Assembly (NCBI GenBank): GCA_900548275.1
Contig: URJY01000002.1
Coordinates: 209,527-273,526, forward strand
Direction: 5' to 3'
DNA: 64,000 nt
Source: an uncultured Opitutales bacterium
Lineage (GTDB): Bacteria > Verrucomicrobiota > Verrucomicrobiia > Opitutales > Intestinicryptomonadaceae
Part shown: piece by piece, positions 49,010-57,548 of the stretch
Layout: each line of letters begins with the position of its first letter
Numbering within the stretch: position 1 is the stretch's first letter
The notes under the pieces: model-generated
Database searches by the model: none
What the model was told of the DNA's origin: nothing
Seen by the model: only the letters and a program-made list of their open reading frames with translations
Program-made: the position numbers and the translations under genes

Positions 49010-49516
49010 GTGGAGGAATTCGAAACCGTCCTGCCCGCCGCCGAATTTGCCGCGCGTTTTTGCGACGCGGAAAAATCGGTGCGGCTCTGCGAGAAGTGCC
49101 CCAATTACGGAACACGTTGGGCGTGTCCTCCGTTCGACGAAAAATTCGACATCGGCGCGTTCTCGGAGGCGCGTGTTGTGGTGCGGCGGATAAAAATTTC
49201 GGACGGCTTTGACGAAACATACAAACGCGCGCGGCTCGACTTCGACGCCTGCATTCTGCGCCGCGAAAGCCAGTCCGCCGCGGGAACGCTCGGAATGTTC
49301 GCGGGCTCGTGCGCAAACTGCCCGCTCGAAGAGTGCACGCGCAAAATCGGCAGGAAGTGCATACGCGCCGACGGGCTTCGGACATCGCTCGAGGCGGTCG
49401 GCTTCGACGTTTCGAGAATCGCCCGCGAACTGTTCGGTCTCGAGATAGAGTGGGACGGAGCGAACGGGCGCGCCGCCGAAAACCTCACGCTTGTTTCCGC
49501 GCTCTTTTACCCTTAG
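49010..49516 (+). CDS. DUF2284 metal-binding protein
   Basis: 168 residues from a GTG six bases after murQ. Cys-rich: VRLCEKCPNYGTRWACPPFDEKF near the N-terminus and GSCANCPLEECTRKIGRKCIRADG in the middle match the predicted metal-binding DUF2284 family, probably an iron-sulfur or zinc site. Function unknown. The 3' end overlaps the convergent TetR gene by 32 bases. Confidence 0.85.
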   Translation: MEEFETVLPAAEFAARFCDAEKSVRLCEKCPNYGTRWACPPFDEKFDIGAFSEARVVVRRIKISDGFDETYKRARLDFDACILRRESQSAAGTLGMFAGSCANCPLEECTRKIGRKCIRADGLRTSLEAVGFDVSRIARELFGLEIEWDGANGRAAENLTLVSALFYP

Positions 49517-50171
49517 CGGCGGGCTGTTTCGCCGAAACGCGCTTCGTTGCCGCGCGCTTTGCCTGCGGTTTTCCGCCGGAAGGGGCGGACTCGGAACGCA
49601 CCAGTTCGTAGAACTGCAAAAGGTCTTCGGCTATGCGCCTGCGTACGTATTCGTCGCTCGGGGTTTCGGTGATGTACGTCGTGCGCCCGAGGATGGAAAG
49701 CATTGTCGCGCCCACAAAATTCGCGGGCAGATTTTTTATTTCGCCGCGCCTTTTTGCGTTGTTTATGACTTCCACAGCCTTCGAAAATTCGGCGAGCGCA
49801 TATTGCTGAAAGCGAGGCTCGCGCATTATGACGGTGGAATAAAGCGTGTTGTAGCGCAGGATGTCGTAGCGGGTTTCGCCGCAGGTTGCAAGCGACGAGT
49901 GGACGCGGATTACGTGCGCAATGAAGTCTTTGAGCGAGATTTCGCCGAGATTTACCGAAGCCAAATATCCGTCGAAAAAGAAGCGTTTGCACGCCTCGAA
50001 CACGAGGTCGGACTTGTTTTTGAAATAGCAGTAGAGCAGACCGCGCGAAATGCCGAGTTCGCCCTGAATGTCGCCCACGGAAACGGAGTCGAAACCTTTG
50101 CGTATCAGAAGCGAAAAGGTTGTCTGCAGAATTTTCTCGCGCGTCGAGTTCATCGGAAAAACAGGGTGCAT
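49485..50171 (-). CDS. TetR-family repressor, probable regulator of fadL
   Basis: 228 residues. The HTH is clear (TREKILQTTFSLLIRKGFDSVSVGDIQGELGISRGLLYCYFKNKSDLVFEACKRFF), followed by a helical ligand domain and a very basic C-terminal tail (PSGGKPQAKRAATKRVSAKQ). Divergent from a FadL-type porin with two palindromes between them, so it probably senses a fatty acid or acyl-CoA and represses fadL and itself. The first ATG is used here; an inner ATG at 50153 (MNSTREKIL) is equally plausible, and neither has a good ribosome site. Confidence 0.9.
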   Translation of the reverse strand: MHPVFPMNSTREKILQTTFSLLIRKGFDSVSVGDIQGELGISRGLLYCYFKNKSDLVFEACKRFFFDGYLASVNLGEISLKDFIAHVIRVHSSLATCGETRYDILRYNTLYSTVIMREPRFQQYALAEFSKAVEVINNAKRRGEIKNLPANFVGATMLSILGRTTYITETPSDEYVRRRIAEDLLQFYELVRSESAPSGGKPQAKRAATKRVSAKQPAAKGKRARKQA

Positions 50172-50203
50172 TTTTTCGCGCGCGAATCAAGCCCAATCGC
50201 CGT

Positions 50204-50221
50204 TGAATGAACGTTCATTCA
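50204..50221. promoter_or_regulatory. TetR operator 1 upstream of fadL
   Basis: Perfect 18-bp palindrome TGAATGAACGTTCATTCA, immediately upstream of the -35 hexamer. The TGAATGA/TCATTCA arms resemble fatty-acid regulator operators of the TetR family. Confidence 0.7.
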
Positions 50222-50229
50222 GTTTTTTC

Positions 50230-50258
50230 TTGACACTGAACGTTCGTTCAGTCTTAAT
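50230..50258 (+). promoter_or_regulatory. Predicted fadL promoter
   Basis: TTGACA, 17-base spacer, CTTAAT. The second operator fills the spacer. Confidence 0.6.
50235..50252. promoter_or_regulatory. TetR operator 2 inside the fadL promoter
   Basis: Arms ACTGAAC and GTTCAGT around GTTC, lying exactly between the -35 and -10 hexamers. It shares the AACGTTC core with operator 1. Confidence 0.6.
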
Positions 50259-50275
50259 TCGGCTTTAAACACAAA

Positions 50276-51520
50276 ATGAAGATGCAATACACAAAACAAC
50301 TCTTCGCCGCCGCAATGACGTTCGCGTCGGCATACGCATTCGGCGCGGGCTTTCAGGTTCTGGAACAGGGCGCGTCGAATATGGGCACGGCGATGGCGGG
50401 CGCAACCGTCAACGCAAACAACGACGCGTCTGCGGCATACCTCAACCCCGCGGCGGTTTCGTTCATCGAAATGGAAGTGGGCAAGACAACGGTTTCCACG
50501 GGGCTTTCGGCGGTTCTTCCCACGCTCGGAATGTCCGCGCCCGACGGCAACGAATACGACTGCGCGCAAAATTCGTTCGTCCCGAACCTTTTCATTGTCC
50601 ACAAATTCACCGAAGACCTCTACGCGTCGGTTTCGGTAACGGCTCCCTACGGACTGGAATCGAAATACGAACCCGACTGGCTCGGCAAAAACCACGGCGT
50701 GCACAGCTTTATGCTCACGATAGACATCAACCCGAGCATTACATACAAAGTCAACGACTGGTTTACAATCGGCGGCGGCGTAAGCGCGCAGTACGCCTAT
50801 TGCAAACTCACAAACGCCTACAGCGTTCTCAACGGCGACGTGTTCGACTTCAGGGCGCACGGTTGGGGTGTTGGCGGCAACATCGGCTTCACCGTCGAAT
50901 ATATGGAGGGCGGACGCTTCGGCTTCGAATGGCGCAGCGCAGTTACCCAAGACGTCGACGGCACGGGCAGAACGCACGGGCTCCCCGCAATAATCCCATC
51001 CTCGGGCACAATCGACGCTTCGGTAACGCTTCCGCACACGTTCACGATGGGTGTATACCAACGCCTCCCCGGATATTTCGACAACTTCGCGGTTATGGCG
51101 GACTACTCGTACACGATGTGGTCGAGCTTCGAAAGCCTCGACATCAACTGGCAGGGCTGGCGCACATTCGAAACGCAGGAAAACTGGAAGGACACTTCGC
51201 GCGTGTCGTTCGGCGTGCACTACTACCCCGAGGCAATCAAAGATTTGACACTGCGCTTCGGCGTCTGCTACGACGAAAGCCCCGTAAGAAACGCGCAATA
51301 CCGCACCGTGCGCATCCCCTGCTCCGACCGCATTTGGTTCTCGACGGGCTTCGGCTACAAACTTGCCGAAAACATCAAGCTCGATATGGCGTACGCCTAC
51401 ATAATGACCGTAGGCAACAGCGAAATCGCGCCGAACCAGTACAACCCATCCGCGTCGCAAAACGCCGAATACTACGGACACATCCACGTAATTTCGGCGC
51501 AGATGACGTTCACTTTCTAA
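50276..51520 (+). CDS. fadL: FadL/OmpP1-family outer-membrane transporter
   Basis: 414 residues. Signal peptide ends at AYAFGAG; the mature N-terminus GFQVLEQGASNMGTAMAGATVNANNDASAAYLNPAAVSF is the FadL hatch signature, followed by barrel strands and a C-terminal MTFTF ending in Phe. It takes up long-chain fatty acids or other hydrophobic compounds. Controlled by the divergent TetR protein through two overlapping palindromes. Confidence 0.93.
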   Translation: MKMQYTKQLFAAAMTFASAYAFGAGFQVLEQGASNMGTAMAGATVNANNDASAAYLNPAAVSFIEMEVGKTTVSTGLSAVLPTLGMSAPDGNEYDCAQNSFVPNLFIVHKFTEDLYASVSVTAPYGLESKYEPDWLGKNHGVHSFMLTIDINPSITYKVNDWFTIGGGVSAQYAYCKLTNAYSVLNGDVFDFRAHGWGVGGNIGFTVEYMEGGRFGFEWRSAVTQDVDGTGRTHGLPAIIPSSGTIDASVTLPHTFTMGVYQRLPGYFDNFAVMADYSYTMWSSFESLDINWQGWRTFETQENWKDTSRVSFGVHYYPEAIKDLTLRFGVCYDESPVRNAQYRTVRIPCSDRIWFSTGFGYKLAENIKLDMAYAYIMTVGNSEIAPNQYNPSASQNAEYYGHIHVISAQMTFTF

Positions 51521-51540
51521 GTCCTGAAATTCAAGAAAAC

Positions 51541-51575
51541 AAAAGGGAAAGACGGTTGCGTCTTTCCCTTTTTTT
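51541..51575. terminator. Terminator between convergent fadL and tlyA
   Basis: AAAGGGAAAGAC and GTCTTTCCCTTT form a 12-bp stem followed by T7 on the plus strand; the symmetric A run may serve the minus strand as well. Confidence 0.9.
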
Positions 51576-51593
51576 ACGTATCTAAAGAACGAA

Positions 51594-52343
51594 TCAAGGT
51601 TTCTTCTCGAAGACGAGCAAATACTCCAAATTGCCGTCGCCGCCGTGCACGACAGATTCCGTTTCGCCGACAAATTCGGCGTCCGCAAAATTCTCCGACA
51701 CATAATTTGCTATTTTGTCGAGCGCGGCGCGGCGCAGCGCATCGTCGCGCAGAACGCCCTTGTTGCGCCGCATTATAGACGGGCTCGTCTCGAACTGCGG
51801 CTTTACAAGACACACAATGGTGCCCGATTTTTTCAGCACGCTCCACAAATTCGAAAAGACCTTTTCGAGCGATATGAACGAGAGGTCGGCACAGACGAAA
51901 TCGAAAAGTTCGCCGTCGAAAAACTCGGGCGAAAGGTCGCGGACATCGGTTTTTTCGAGGTTGCGCACACGCGGGTCGCCCCTGAGTTTTTCGTGGAGCT
52001 GACCGAAACCGACATCGACACAGCACGACGACTTCGCCCCGCGCGAAAGCGCGCAGTCGGTAAATCCGCCCGTCGACGCGCCCGCGTCGAGAACCGAAAG
52101 CCCCGTCAAATCTATTCCGAATTTCTCGAGACACCCCTCGAGCTTCAGCCCCGCCCGCGAAACGAATCGCAGAGCCGACGCGTCCGAGTCTATCGAAATT
52201 TCGGCGTCGTCGGGACATTTGCGCGACGGCTTGTCCACCGCTACGCCGTTGCAGCGCACCTTTCCCTCTTCGATGAGGGCACGGGCTTTCGAGCGGCTTT
52301 CGACCAGTCCGCGCGAGAAAAGAAGCTCGTCAGCGCGCATCAT
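51594..52343 (-). CDS. tlyA: TlyA-family rRNA methyltransferase/haemolysin-like protein
   Basis: 249 residues. N-terminal S4 RNA-binding domain (MRADELLFSRGLVESRSKARALIEEGKVRCNG) and a FtsJ-like methyltransferase domain with LSVLDAGASTGGFTDCALSRGA (SAM-binding), VCADLSFISLEKV and LVKPQFE. It is expected to 2'-O-methylate rRNA. The ATG overlaps the stop of the upstream small membrane protein (ATGA), so they are translationally coupled. Confidence 0.93.
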   Translation of the reverse strand: MMRADELLFSRGLVESRSKARALIEEGKVRCNGVAVDKPSRKCPDDAEISIDSDASALRFVSRAGLKLEGCLEKFGIDLTGLSVLDAGASTGGFTDCALSRGAKSSCCVDVGFGQLHEKLRGDPRVRNLEKTDVRDLSPEFFDGELFDFVCADLSFISLEKVFSNLWSVLKKSGTIVCLVKPQFETSPSIMRRNKGVLRDDALRRAALDKIANYVSENFADAEFVGETESVVHGGDGNLEYLLVFEKKP

Positions 52344-52621
52344 TCGCCCCCCTGCTTGGGCTTGAAAGTTATCTCGACGTACTGCGAGCCCTGCTGGTTT
52401 TTCGATGCAATGCGTTTGACCGCCGTTTCGCCCTCGGTCGCAAGAGAATAGACCAGAGCCGCAGTCCCTACGAGAAACGCCGCCACGACGGCAATGCCGA
52501 TCGCAGCCAGAATTGCGTCGCGCGTTTTGTTGCCGCTGGGCTTGAACGACGGCGCAATGCCCTTGAAGCCGCGCGTGTAGGTCTTCGACTTGGCAATAAC
52601 CCTGTTTTCGTCAATCATCAT
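52340..52621 (-). CDS. Small membrane protein, unknown
   Basis: 93 residues (an adjacent second ATG would give 92). Basic cytoplasmic N-terminus (KSKTYTRGFKGIAPSFKPSGNKTRD), one membrane helix (AILAAIGIAVVAAFLVGTAALVYSL) and a short outer tail. No family recognised. Coupled to tlyA. Confidence 0.7.
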   Translation of the reverse strand: MMIDENRVIAKSKTYTRGFKGIAPSFKPSGNKTRDAILAAIGIAVVAAFLVGTAALVYSLATEGETAVKRIASKNQQGSQYVEITFKPKQGGE

Positions 52622-52671
52622 TTCGGTTAATTCTTCGGATTTTCCGCGCCGCTTTCAAGCCAAAAGAGTGT

Positions 52672-52699
52672 TTGACAACCCGCACGGCGGACGTAGTAT
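52672..52699 (+). promoter_or_regulatory. Predicted promoter of the sialate esterase operon
   Basis: TTGACA, a 16-base spacer and TAGTAT, about 85 bases before the first esterase start codon. Confidence 0.5.
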
Positions 52700-52782
52700 T
52701 TTCCGATGTTTACGGGGGATAACGGCGGCGTTGCGCGTCCGCATTTACCGGCCCGAAACGGATTTAAACTGTCCAGTATTTT

Positions 52783-54354
52783 ATGGAAACGGCAAAAAAA
52801 ATATTTTACACCCTTACAACCGCCGCAATATTTCTGTCGGCACAACTTTATGCCGACATCAAACTGCCGCGCATATTCTCGAACTCGATGGTTCTGCAAT
52901 GCGGCGAGCCGGTCAACGTGTGGGGCAAAGCCGCGCCGAACGCTAAGGTTGAAGTCGCATTCGCAAACCAAAGGGTCTCGACGACGGCGGGAGCGGACGG
53001 CTCGTGGAGCGTAAAGCTTGCGGCGATGAAACCGTCGGCGCAGGGCGCAACGCTCACGGTCTACGAGAACGGCGCGCCCAAGCGCACAATCTCCGACGTG
53101 CTCGTCGGCGAAGTGTGGATTGCGGGCGGACAAAGCAATATGGCGTTCGGGCTGAAGGGCGCGGACGGCTCGAAGGAACTTATTGAAAACGCGAACAATT
53201 CGCTCATACGCTATTTCAATATGGGGGGAACTCCGCGGATGAAAAGCCTCGACGGAATCGGCAAAAACCCCGAGTGGGACTGCGTCAAGGGCGCAAGCTG
53301 GCTCGTGTGCTCGCCCAAGAACGCCGAATACTGCTTCAAAGCAGTCCCCTACATCTTCGCGCGCAGCTTGGCGAAAAAGCTCAACATCCCCGTCGGCATA
53401 GTCTACACCGCAATCCCCGGAACGAATATGCGCTCGTGGATTCCCCGCGCCGACTTCGAGGAAAACCCGAAGTTCGCCAAACAAAAAGAGCTCTTCCAAA
53501 ACAAAATCAAAAACTACGACGCAAAGAAAGCCCTCGAAAAATACGAGGAAAGCGTCCGTACCTACCCCGAGCGCGTCGCAAAGGCGAAGAAAGAGGGCTA
53601 CCGCCCGCCCGAAGCGTGGACAGTCTCGGAGGAAATGCGCCCGTGGAAAGACTCGCCCGACAGATGGGCTTCGCCGTGTATGCTCTACAACATCAGAATC
53701 GCGCCGATTAAGAATTTCACGGCGAGGGGAATAGTCTGGTATCAGGGCGAAGCCGACTCGTACATCGACTACTTCGACTCTCTCTTTACCGCGTTTATCG
53801 AAGTCTGGCGGCGCGAGTTCGGCAAACCGAATATGCCGTTCGTGTTCGTGCAGCTGCCGTCGTTCGAAAGCAAAAACTGGTGTAAAATCCGCCTGCAACA
53901 ACAGAGCGTTGCCGACAAAATCCCGAACGTGTTTATGGCGACAACCGTCGATACGGGAACGAAAGACGACATCCACCCGCACGACAAACTTCCCGTGGGC
54001 GAACGTTTGGCGGCGTTGACGCTTGCGAAAGTCTACAACGCGGGCGACGTGCGCGCCTGCGGCCCGAAGATGAAGTCTGTCCGCTACGAAAACAACGGCG
54101 CGCTCGTTGCATTCGGCTCGTACGGGAAACTCGAAATACGCGGAGAGCCGCGCGGCTTCGAGGTTCTCGCGGACGGCAAGTGGCGGACGGCGAACGCGAA
54201 ACTGCACGGCAATTCGGTGTCGGTTTTCGCGCCCGACAAAAAGGCGAAAGTCTCGGGCGTGCGCTACCTCTATAAAAACTGGGCAAAACCCGACGTCTGC
54301 CTGTACGACGACAAAGGCTTCCCCGCCTATCCGTTCGAAGACGTAAAAAAGTAG
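52783..54354 (+). CDS. Secreted sialate O-acetylesterase (paralogue 1)
   Basis: 523 residues. A signal peptide (cleavage near LSAQLYA) precedes an SGNH-type esterase: LVGEVWIAGGQSNMAFG (nucleophile Ser118), GIVWYQGEADSYIDYF, and DDIHPHDKLPVGERLA with the catalytic Asp-His. An N-terminal beta-sandwich (IFSNSMVLQCGEPVNVWGKAAPNAKVEV) and C-terminal beta domain frame it. It would remove O-acetyl groups from sialic acids or other acetylated sugars. First of four tandem paralogues; the most diverged, with Cys40 in place of the Arg seen in paralogues 2-4. Confidence 0.92.
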   Translation: METAKKIFYTLTTAAIFLSAQLYADIKLPRIFSNSMVLQCGEPVNVWGKAAPNAKVEVAFANQRVSTTAGADGSWSVKLAAMKPSAQGATLTVYENGAPKRTISDVLVGEVWIAGGQSNMAFGLKGADGSKELIENANNSLIRYFNMGGTPRMKSLDGIGKNPEWDCVKGASWLVCSPKNAEYCFKAVPYIFARSLAKKLNIPVGIVYTAIPGTNMRSWIPRADFEENPKFAKQKELFQNKIKNYDAKKALEKYEESVRTYPERVAKAKKEGYRPPEAWTVSEEMRPWKDSPDRWASPCMLYNIRIAPIKNFTARGIVWYQGEADSYIDYFDSLFTAFIEVWRREFGKPNMPFVFVQLPSFESKNWCKIRLQQQSVADKIPNVFMATTVDTGTKDDIHPHDKLPVGERLAALTLAKVYNAGDVRACGPKMKSVRYENNGALVAFGSYGKLEIRGEPRGFEVLADGKWRTANAKLHGNSVSVFAPDKKAKVSGVRYLYKNWAKPDVCLYDDKGFPAYPFEDVKK

Positions 54355-54395
54355 GACGACGGAGAATTTCAAAAAAACAACAAACAACAGCAAAT

Positions 54396-55940
54396 ATGAA
54401 AAAATACCTGTATATTATAGCGGCAATCGCCGCGACGCCGCTTTTCGGCAAAATCGAAATGCCGAAAGTTTTCTCGGACTATATGGTTCTGCAACGCAAC
54501 GAAAACGTCAACGTTTGGGGCACATCCGAACCGAACGCGACGGTCGAAGTGCAGTTTAAGGGGCAGAAAAAATCGACAAAAGCCGACGACAAGGGCAACT
54601 GGAACGTACGTCTCGACAAAATGCCCGCCGACAAAACCCCGCGCCAAATGGCCGTCTTCGAAAACGGCAAACATGGAAAACAGTTCGGCAACATCCTCGT
54701 GGGCGAAGTGTGGGTTCTGGGCGGCCAGAGCAATATGGCGTGGACGGTCTCGGGCTCGACGGGCGCAAAGGAGGCACTCGAACGCGCAGCGGCAAACAAA
54801 AACATCCGCTATTTCTGGCAGTCTCCGTCGGCGATGGCGAAGAATCCGAGAAAGGATTCCCCGAACAACGCGCATTGGGAAACGGGCAAAAACGCGGGGC
54901 ACTGGAGCGGCGTGGGCTATTTCTTCGCCGAAAAAATCAACGAAAAGCTCGGAGTTCCCGTGGGTCTTGTGTTTGCGGCGAAGGGCGCAACGGAGATGTC
55001 CTGTTGGGTCGAAAAATCGGCGGCACTCAAAAACCCCGCGATGAAGAAAATTTGGGAAGACTTCCAAAAGGAGGCTGCAAACTACGACGAAGCCGCATAC
55101 CAAAAAGCGTGCGCCGACTATAAGAAATTCGTCGCCGACCTCGCCGCCGAAAACGCGCAGCGCAAGGCGAAAGGGCTCAAGGAAAAGAAAATGCCGTGGG
55201 ACAAAAAAGAGCCCAACAAGATTTCGCCGCGCCCCGACTTCCGCTCGCCCGTGTACAAATACAACGCAATGGTATCGCCCCTGCGCGGCTACACCGTCCG
55301 CGGCGCAATCTGGTATCAGGGCGAATCCGACACGAAAGAACCCAACGCGACGCATTTCGAATCGCAAATGAAGCACATTGTTTCCGAATGGCGCAAATAT
55401 TTCGACAACCCCGAAATGCCCTTCATTATGGCGCAGCTTTCGTCGTACTCGTACGGCAACGAGGGCTGGGTAAAGGCGCGCGCGGCGCAGCTTAAAACCG
55501 CAAACGATGTCGAAAACGTCTTCACAATCCCCACAATCGACAGGGGTATGAAGCTCGACATCCACCCCAAGGACAAGACCACCGTCGGCGTACGAATGGC
55601 GAATATGGCACTCTCGCAGGTCTACGGCAAAAAGAGCATAAAGCCGTTCGCGCCGCAATTCAAATCGGCAAAATACGACGGCGACACCGCGACAGTCCGA
55701 CTCGAAACATACGGCGTTCCGCTTTCGCTCAAGGGCAAGGAACGCGGCTTCGAAGTTCGCGCAAACGGCAAATGGAGCGAAGCTCAGGCGAAGCTTGCCA
55801 GCGGCAAACTCTTGGTAAAGTCGAAAGACGGCGCGAAAGTCGACGGCGTGCGCTATCTCTGGAAGGCGTATCCGCAGGAGGAAATCTGCATCTACAACAC
55901 CGAAGGGCTGCCGCTCTTCCCGTTCTCGAACGAAAAATAA
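54396..55940 (+). CDS. Secreted sialate O-acetylesterase (paralogue 2)
   Basis: 514 residues. Signal peptide MKKYLYIIAAIAATPLFG; LVGEVWVLGGQSNMAW (Ser112), AIWYQGESDTKEPNATHFE and KLDIHPKDKTTVGVRMANMAL carry the catalytic set. Very close to paralogue 3: a stretch of nearly 60 bases coding for WGTSEPNATVEVQFKGQKK is identical in DNA, and long parts of the C-terminal half are almost the same. It follows paralogue 1 by 41 bases. Confidence 0.92.
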   Translation: MKKYLYIIAAIAATPLFGKIEMPKVFSDYMVLQRNENVNVWGTSEPNATVEVQFKGQKKSTKADDKGNWNVRLDKMPADKTPRQMAVFENGKHGKQFGNILVGEVWVLGGQSNMAWTVSGSTGAKEALERAAANKNIRYFWQSPSAMAKNPRKDSPNNAHWETGKNAGHWSGVGYFFAEKINEKLGVPVGLVFAAKGATEMSCWVEKSAALKNPAMKKIWEDFQKEAANYDEAAYQKACADYKKFVADLAAENAQRKAKGLKEKKMPWDKKEPNKISPRPDFRSPVYKYNAMVSPLRGYTVRGAIWYQGESDTKEPNATHFESQMKHIVSEWRKYFDNPEMPFIMAQLSSYSYGNEGWVKARAAQLKTANDVENVFTIPTIDRGMKLDIHPKDKTTVGVRMANMALSQVYGKKSIKPFAPQFKSAKYDGDTATVRLETYGVPLSLKGKERGFEVRANGKWSEAQAKLASGKLLVKSKDGAKVDGVRYLWKAYPQEEICIYNTEGLPLFPFSNEK

Positions 55941-55976
55941 ATCCGATTTTACGACAATCAATCATACATACAAGAT

Positions 55977-57530
55977 ATGAAAAAGTATTTTTACGCAATA
56001 GCGGTGCTTTCCGCCGCAATTCCGCTTTTCGGCAAAATCGAAATGCCGAAGGTTTTCTCCGACAATATGGTTTTGCAACGCAATGCCGACGCGAAAATCT
56101 GGGGCACATCCGAACCGAACGCGACGGTCGAAGTGCAGTTTAAGGGGCAGAAAAAATCCGCAAAAGCCGACGACAAAGGCAACTGGTGTCTGCGCCTCGA
56201 CAAAATGCCCTCCGACAAAACCCCGAACAAAATGACCGTTTTCGAAAACGGGAAAGCCGACAAGACAATCGAAAACATCCTCGTGGGCGAAGTGTGGGTT
56301 CTGGGCGGTCAGAGCAATATGGAATGGTCTCTGCGCGCCACAACCGACGCAAAAGCCGCAATAAAACGCGCCGACTCAAACAAAAACATCCGCTACTTCA
56401 AACAGGACGGACAAGCGTATGCCAGAACGCCGCAGAAAGACTCGCCCGAAGGTTCGCAGTGGCAGTGCTGCAGCAGTAAAACGGCAGTGGGCTGGAGCGC
56501 GGTCGGCTACTACTTCGCCGAAAAAGTCGCCGAAAAGCTCGACGTTCCCATTGGGCTTCTCTACACCGCGCTCGGCGCGACGCAAATGATTATGTGGGTC
56601 GAGGAAAGCGCGGTCGAAAAGAATCCCCAAATGAAAGCGCATTGGGAAAGATTCAAAAAGGAGCTCGCCGCCTACGACGAAGCAGCCTACCAAAAAGAGC
56701 TCGCAAAATGGAACGCCGAAAAGGCGGAATACGACAAACAAAACGCAATCCTCAAAAAACAGGGCAAGCCCCTCAAGTGGTTCCCGTGGGACAGAAGAAG
56801 ACCGCCCTCGCGTGTCTCGCCGAAAGCCGCGTTCTTTACGCCCGTGTTCAACTACAATGCGAAAGTCGCGCCGCTGCGCGGCTACACTGTCCGCGGAACG
56901 CTCTGGTATCAGGGCGAGGGCGACGCGGGCAGCGAGAGCGTCGAAAAGTTCGAGTCGCAAATGAAGCTTGTCATCTCCGAATGGCGCAAATATTTCGACA
57001 ACCCCGAAATGCCGTTCATTATGGCGCAGCTCTCGTCGTTCGCCGACAAAAGCAACTGGGCGTACGCGCGCGAAGCGCAGCTTAAAACCGCAAACGACGT
57101 GCCGCACGTCTTCACAATCCCGACGCTCGACAGGGGAATGGAAAAGGACATCCACCCCAAGGACAAAACAACCGTCGGCGTGAGAATGGCAAATATGGCA
57201 CTCTCGCAGGTCTACGGCGAAAAATGCGTAAAGCCGTTCGCGCCGCAATTCAAGTCGGCAGAATACGACGGCGACACCGCGACAGTCCTAATCGAAACGT
57301 ACGGCGTTCCCGTATCGATCAAGGGCGAGGCGAAGGGCTTCGAAGTGCGCTCGAACGGCAAGTGGAGCGAAGCCGCGGCGACGCTCGGCGGCTGCAAACT
57401 TTCGGTAAAGTCGAAAGACGGCTCGAAAATCGACGGCGTGCGCTACCTCTGGAAAAGTTGCCCGCTCTACGAAATCTGCATATACAACGCCGACGGTCTG
57501 CCGCTCTTCCCGTTCTCGAACGATAAATAA
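55977..57530 (+). CDS. Secreted sialate O-acetylesterase (paralogue 3)
   Basis: 517 residues. Signal peptide MKKYFYAIAVLSAAIPLFG; Ser113 in GGQSNMEW; LWYQGEGDAGSESVEKFE and EKDIHPKDKTTVGVRMANMAL. Differs from paralogue 2 mainly in the region after residue 130 and in the loop AEYDKQNAILKKQGKPLKWF that may shape substrate access. The usual GES of the second block is GEG here. Confidence 0.92.
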   Translation: MKKYFYAIAVLSAAIPLFGKIEMPKVFSDNMVLQRNADAKIWGTSEPNATVEVQFKGQKKSAKADDKGNWCLRLDKMPSDKTPNKMTVFENGKADKTIENILVGEVWVLGGQSNMEWSLRATTDAKAAIKRADSNKNIRYFKQDGQAYARTPQKDSPEGSQWQCCSSKTAVGWSAVGYYFAEKVAEKLDVPIGLLYTALGATQMIMWVEESAVEKNPQMKAHWERFKKELAAYDEAAYQKELAKWNAEKAEYDKQNAILKKQGKPLKWFPWDRRRPPSRVSPKAAFFTPVFNYNAKVAPLRGYTVRGTLWYQGEGDAGSESVEKFESQMKLVISEWRKYFDNPEMPFIMAQLSSFADKSNWAYAREAQLKTANDVPHVFTIPTLDRGMEKDIHPKDKTTVGVRMANMALSQVYGEKCVKPFAPQFKSAEYDGDTATVLIETYGVPVSIKGEAKGFEVRSNGKWSEAAATLGGCKLSVKSKDGSKIDGVRYLWKSCPLYEICIYNADGLPLFPFSNDK

Positions 57531-57548
57531 CATACACAAACACACACA

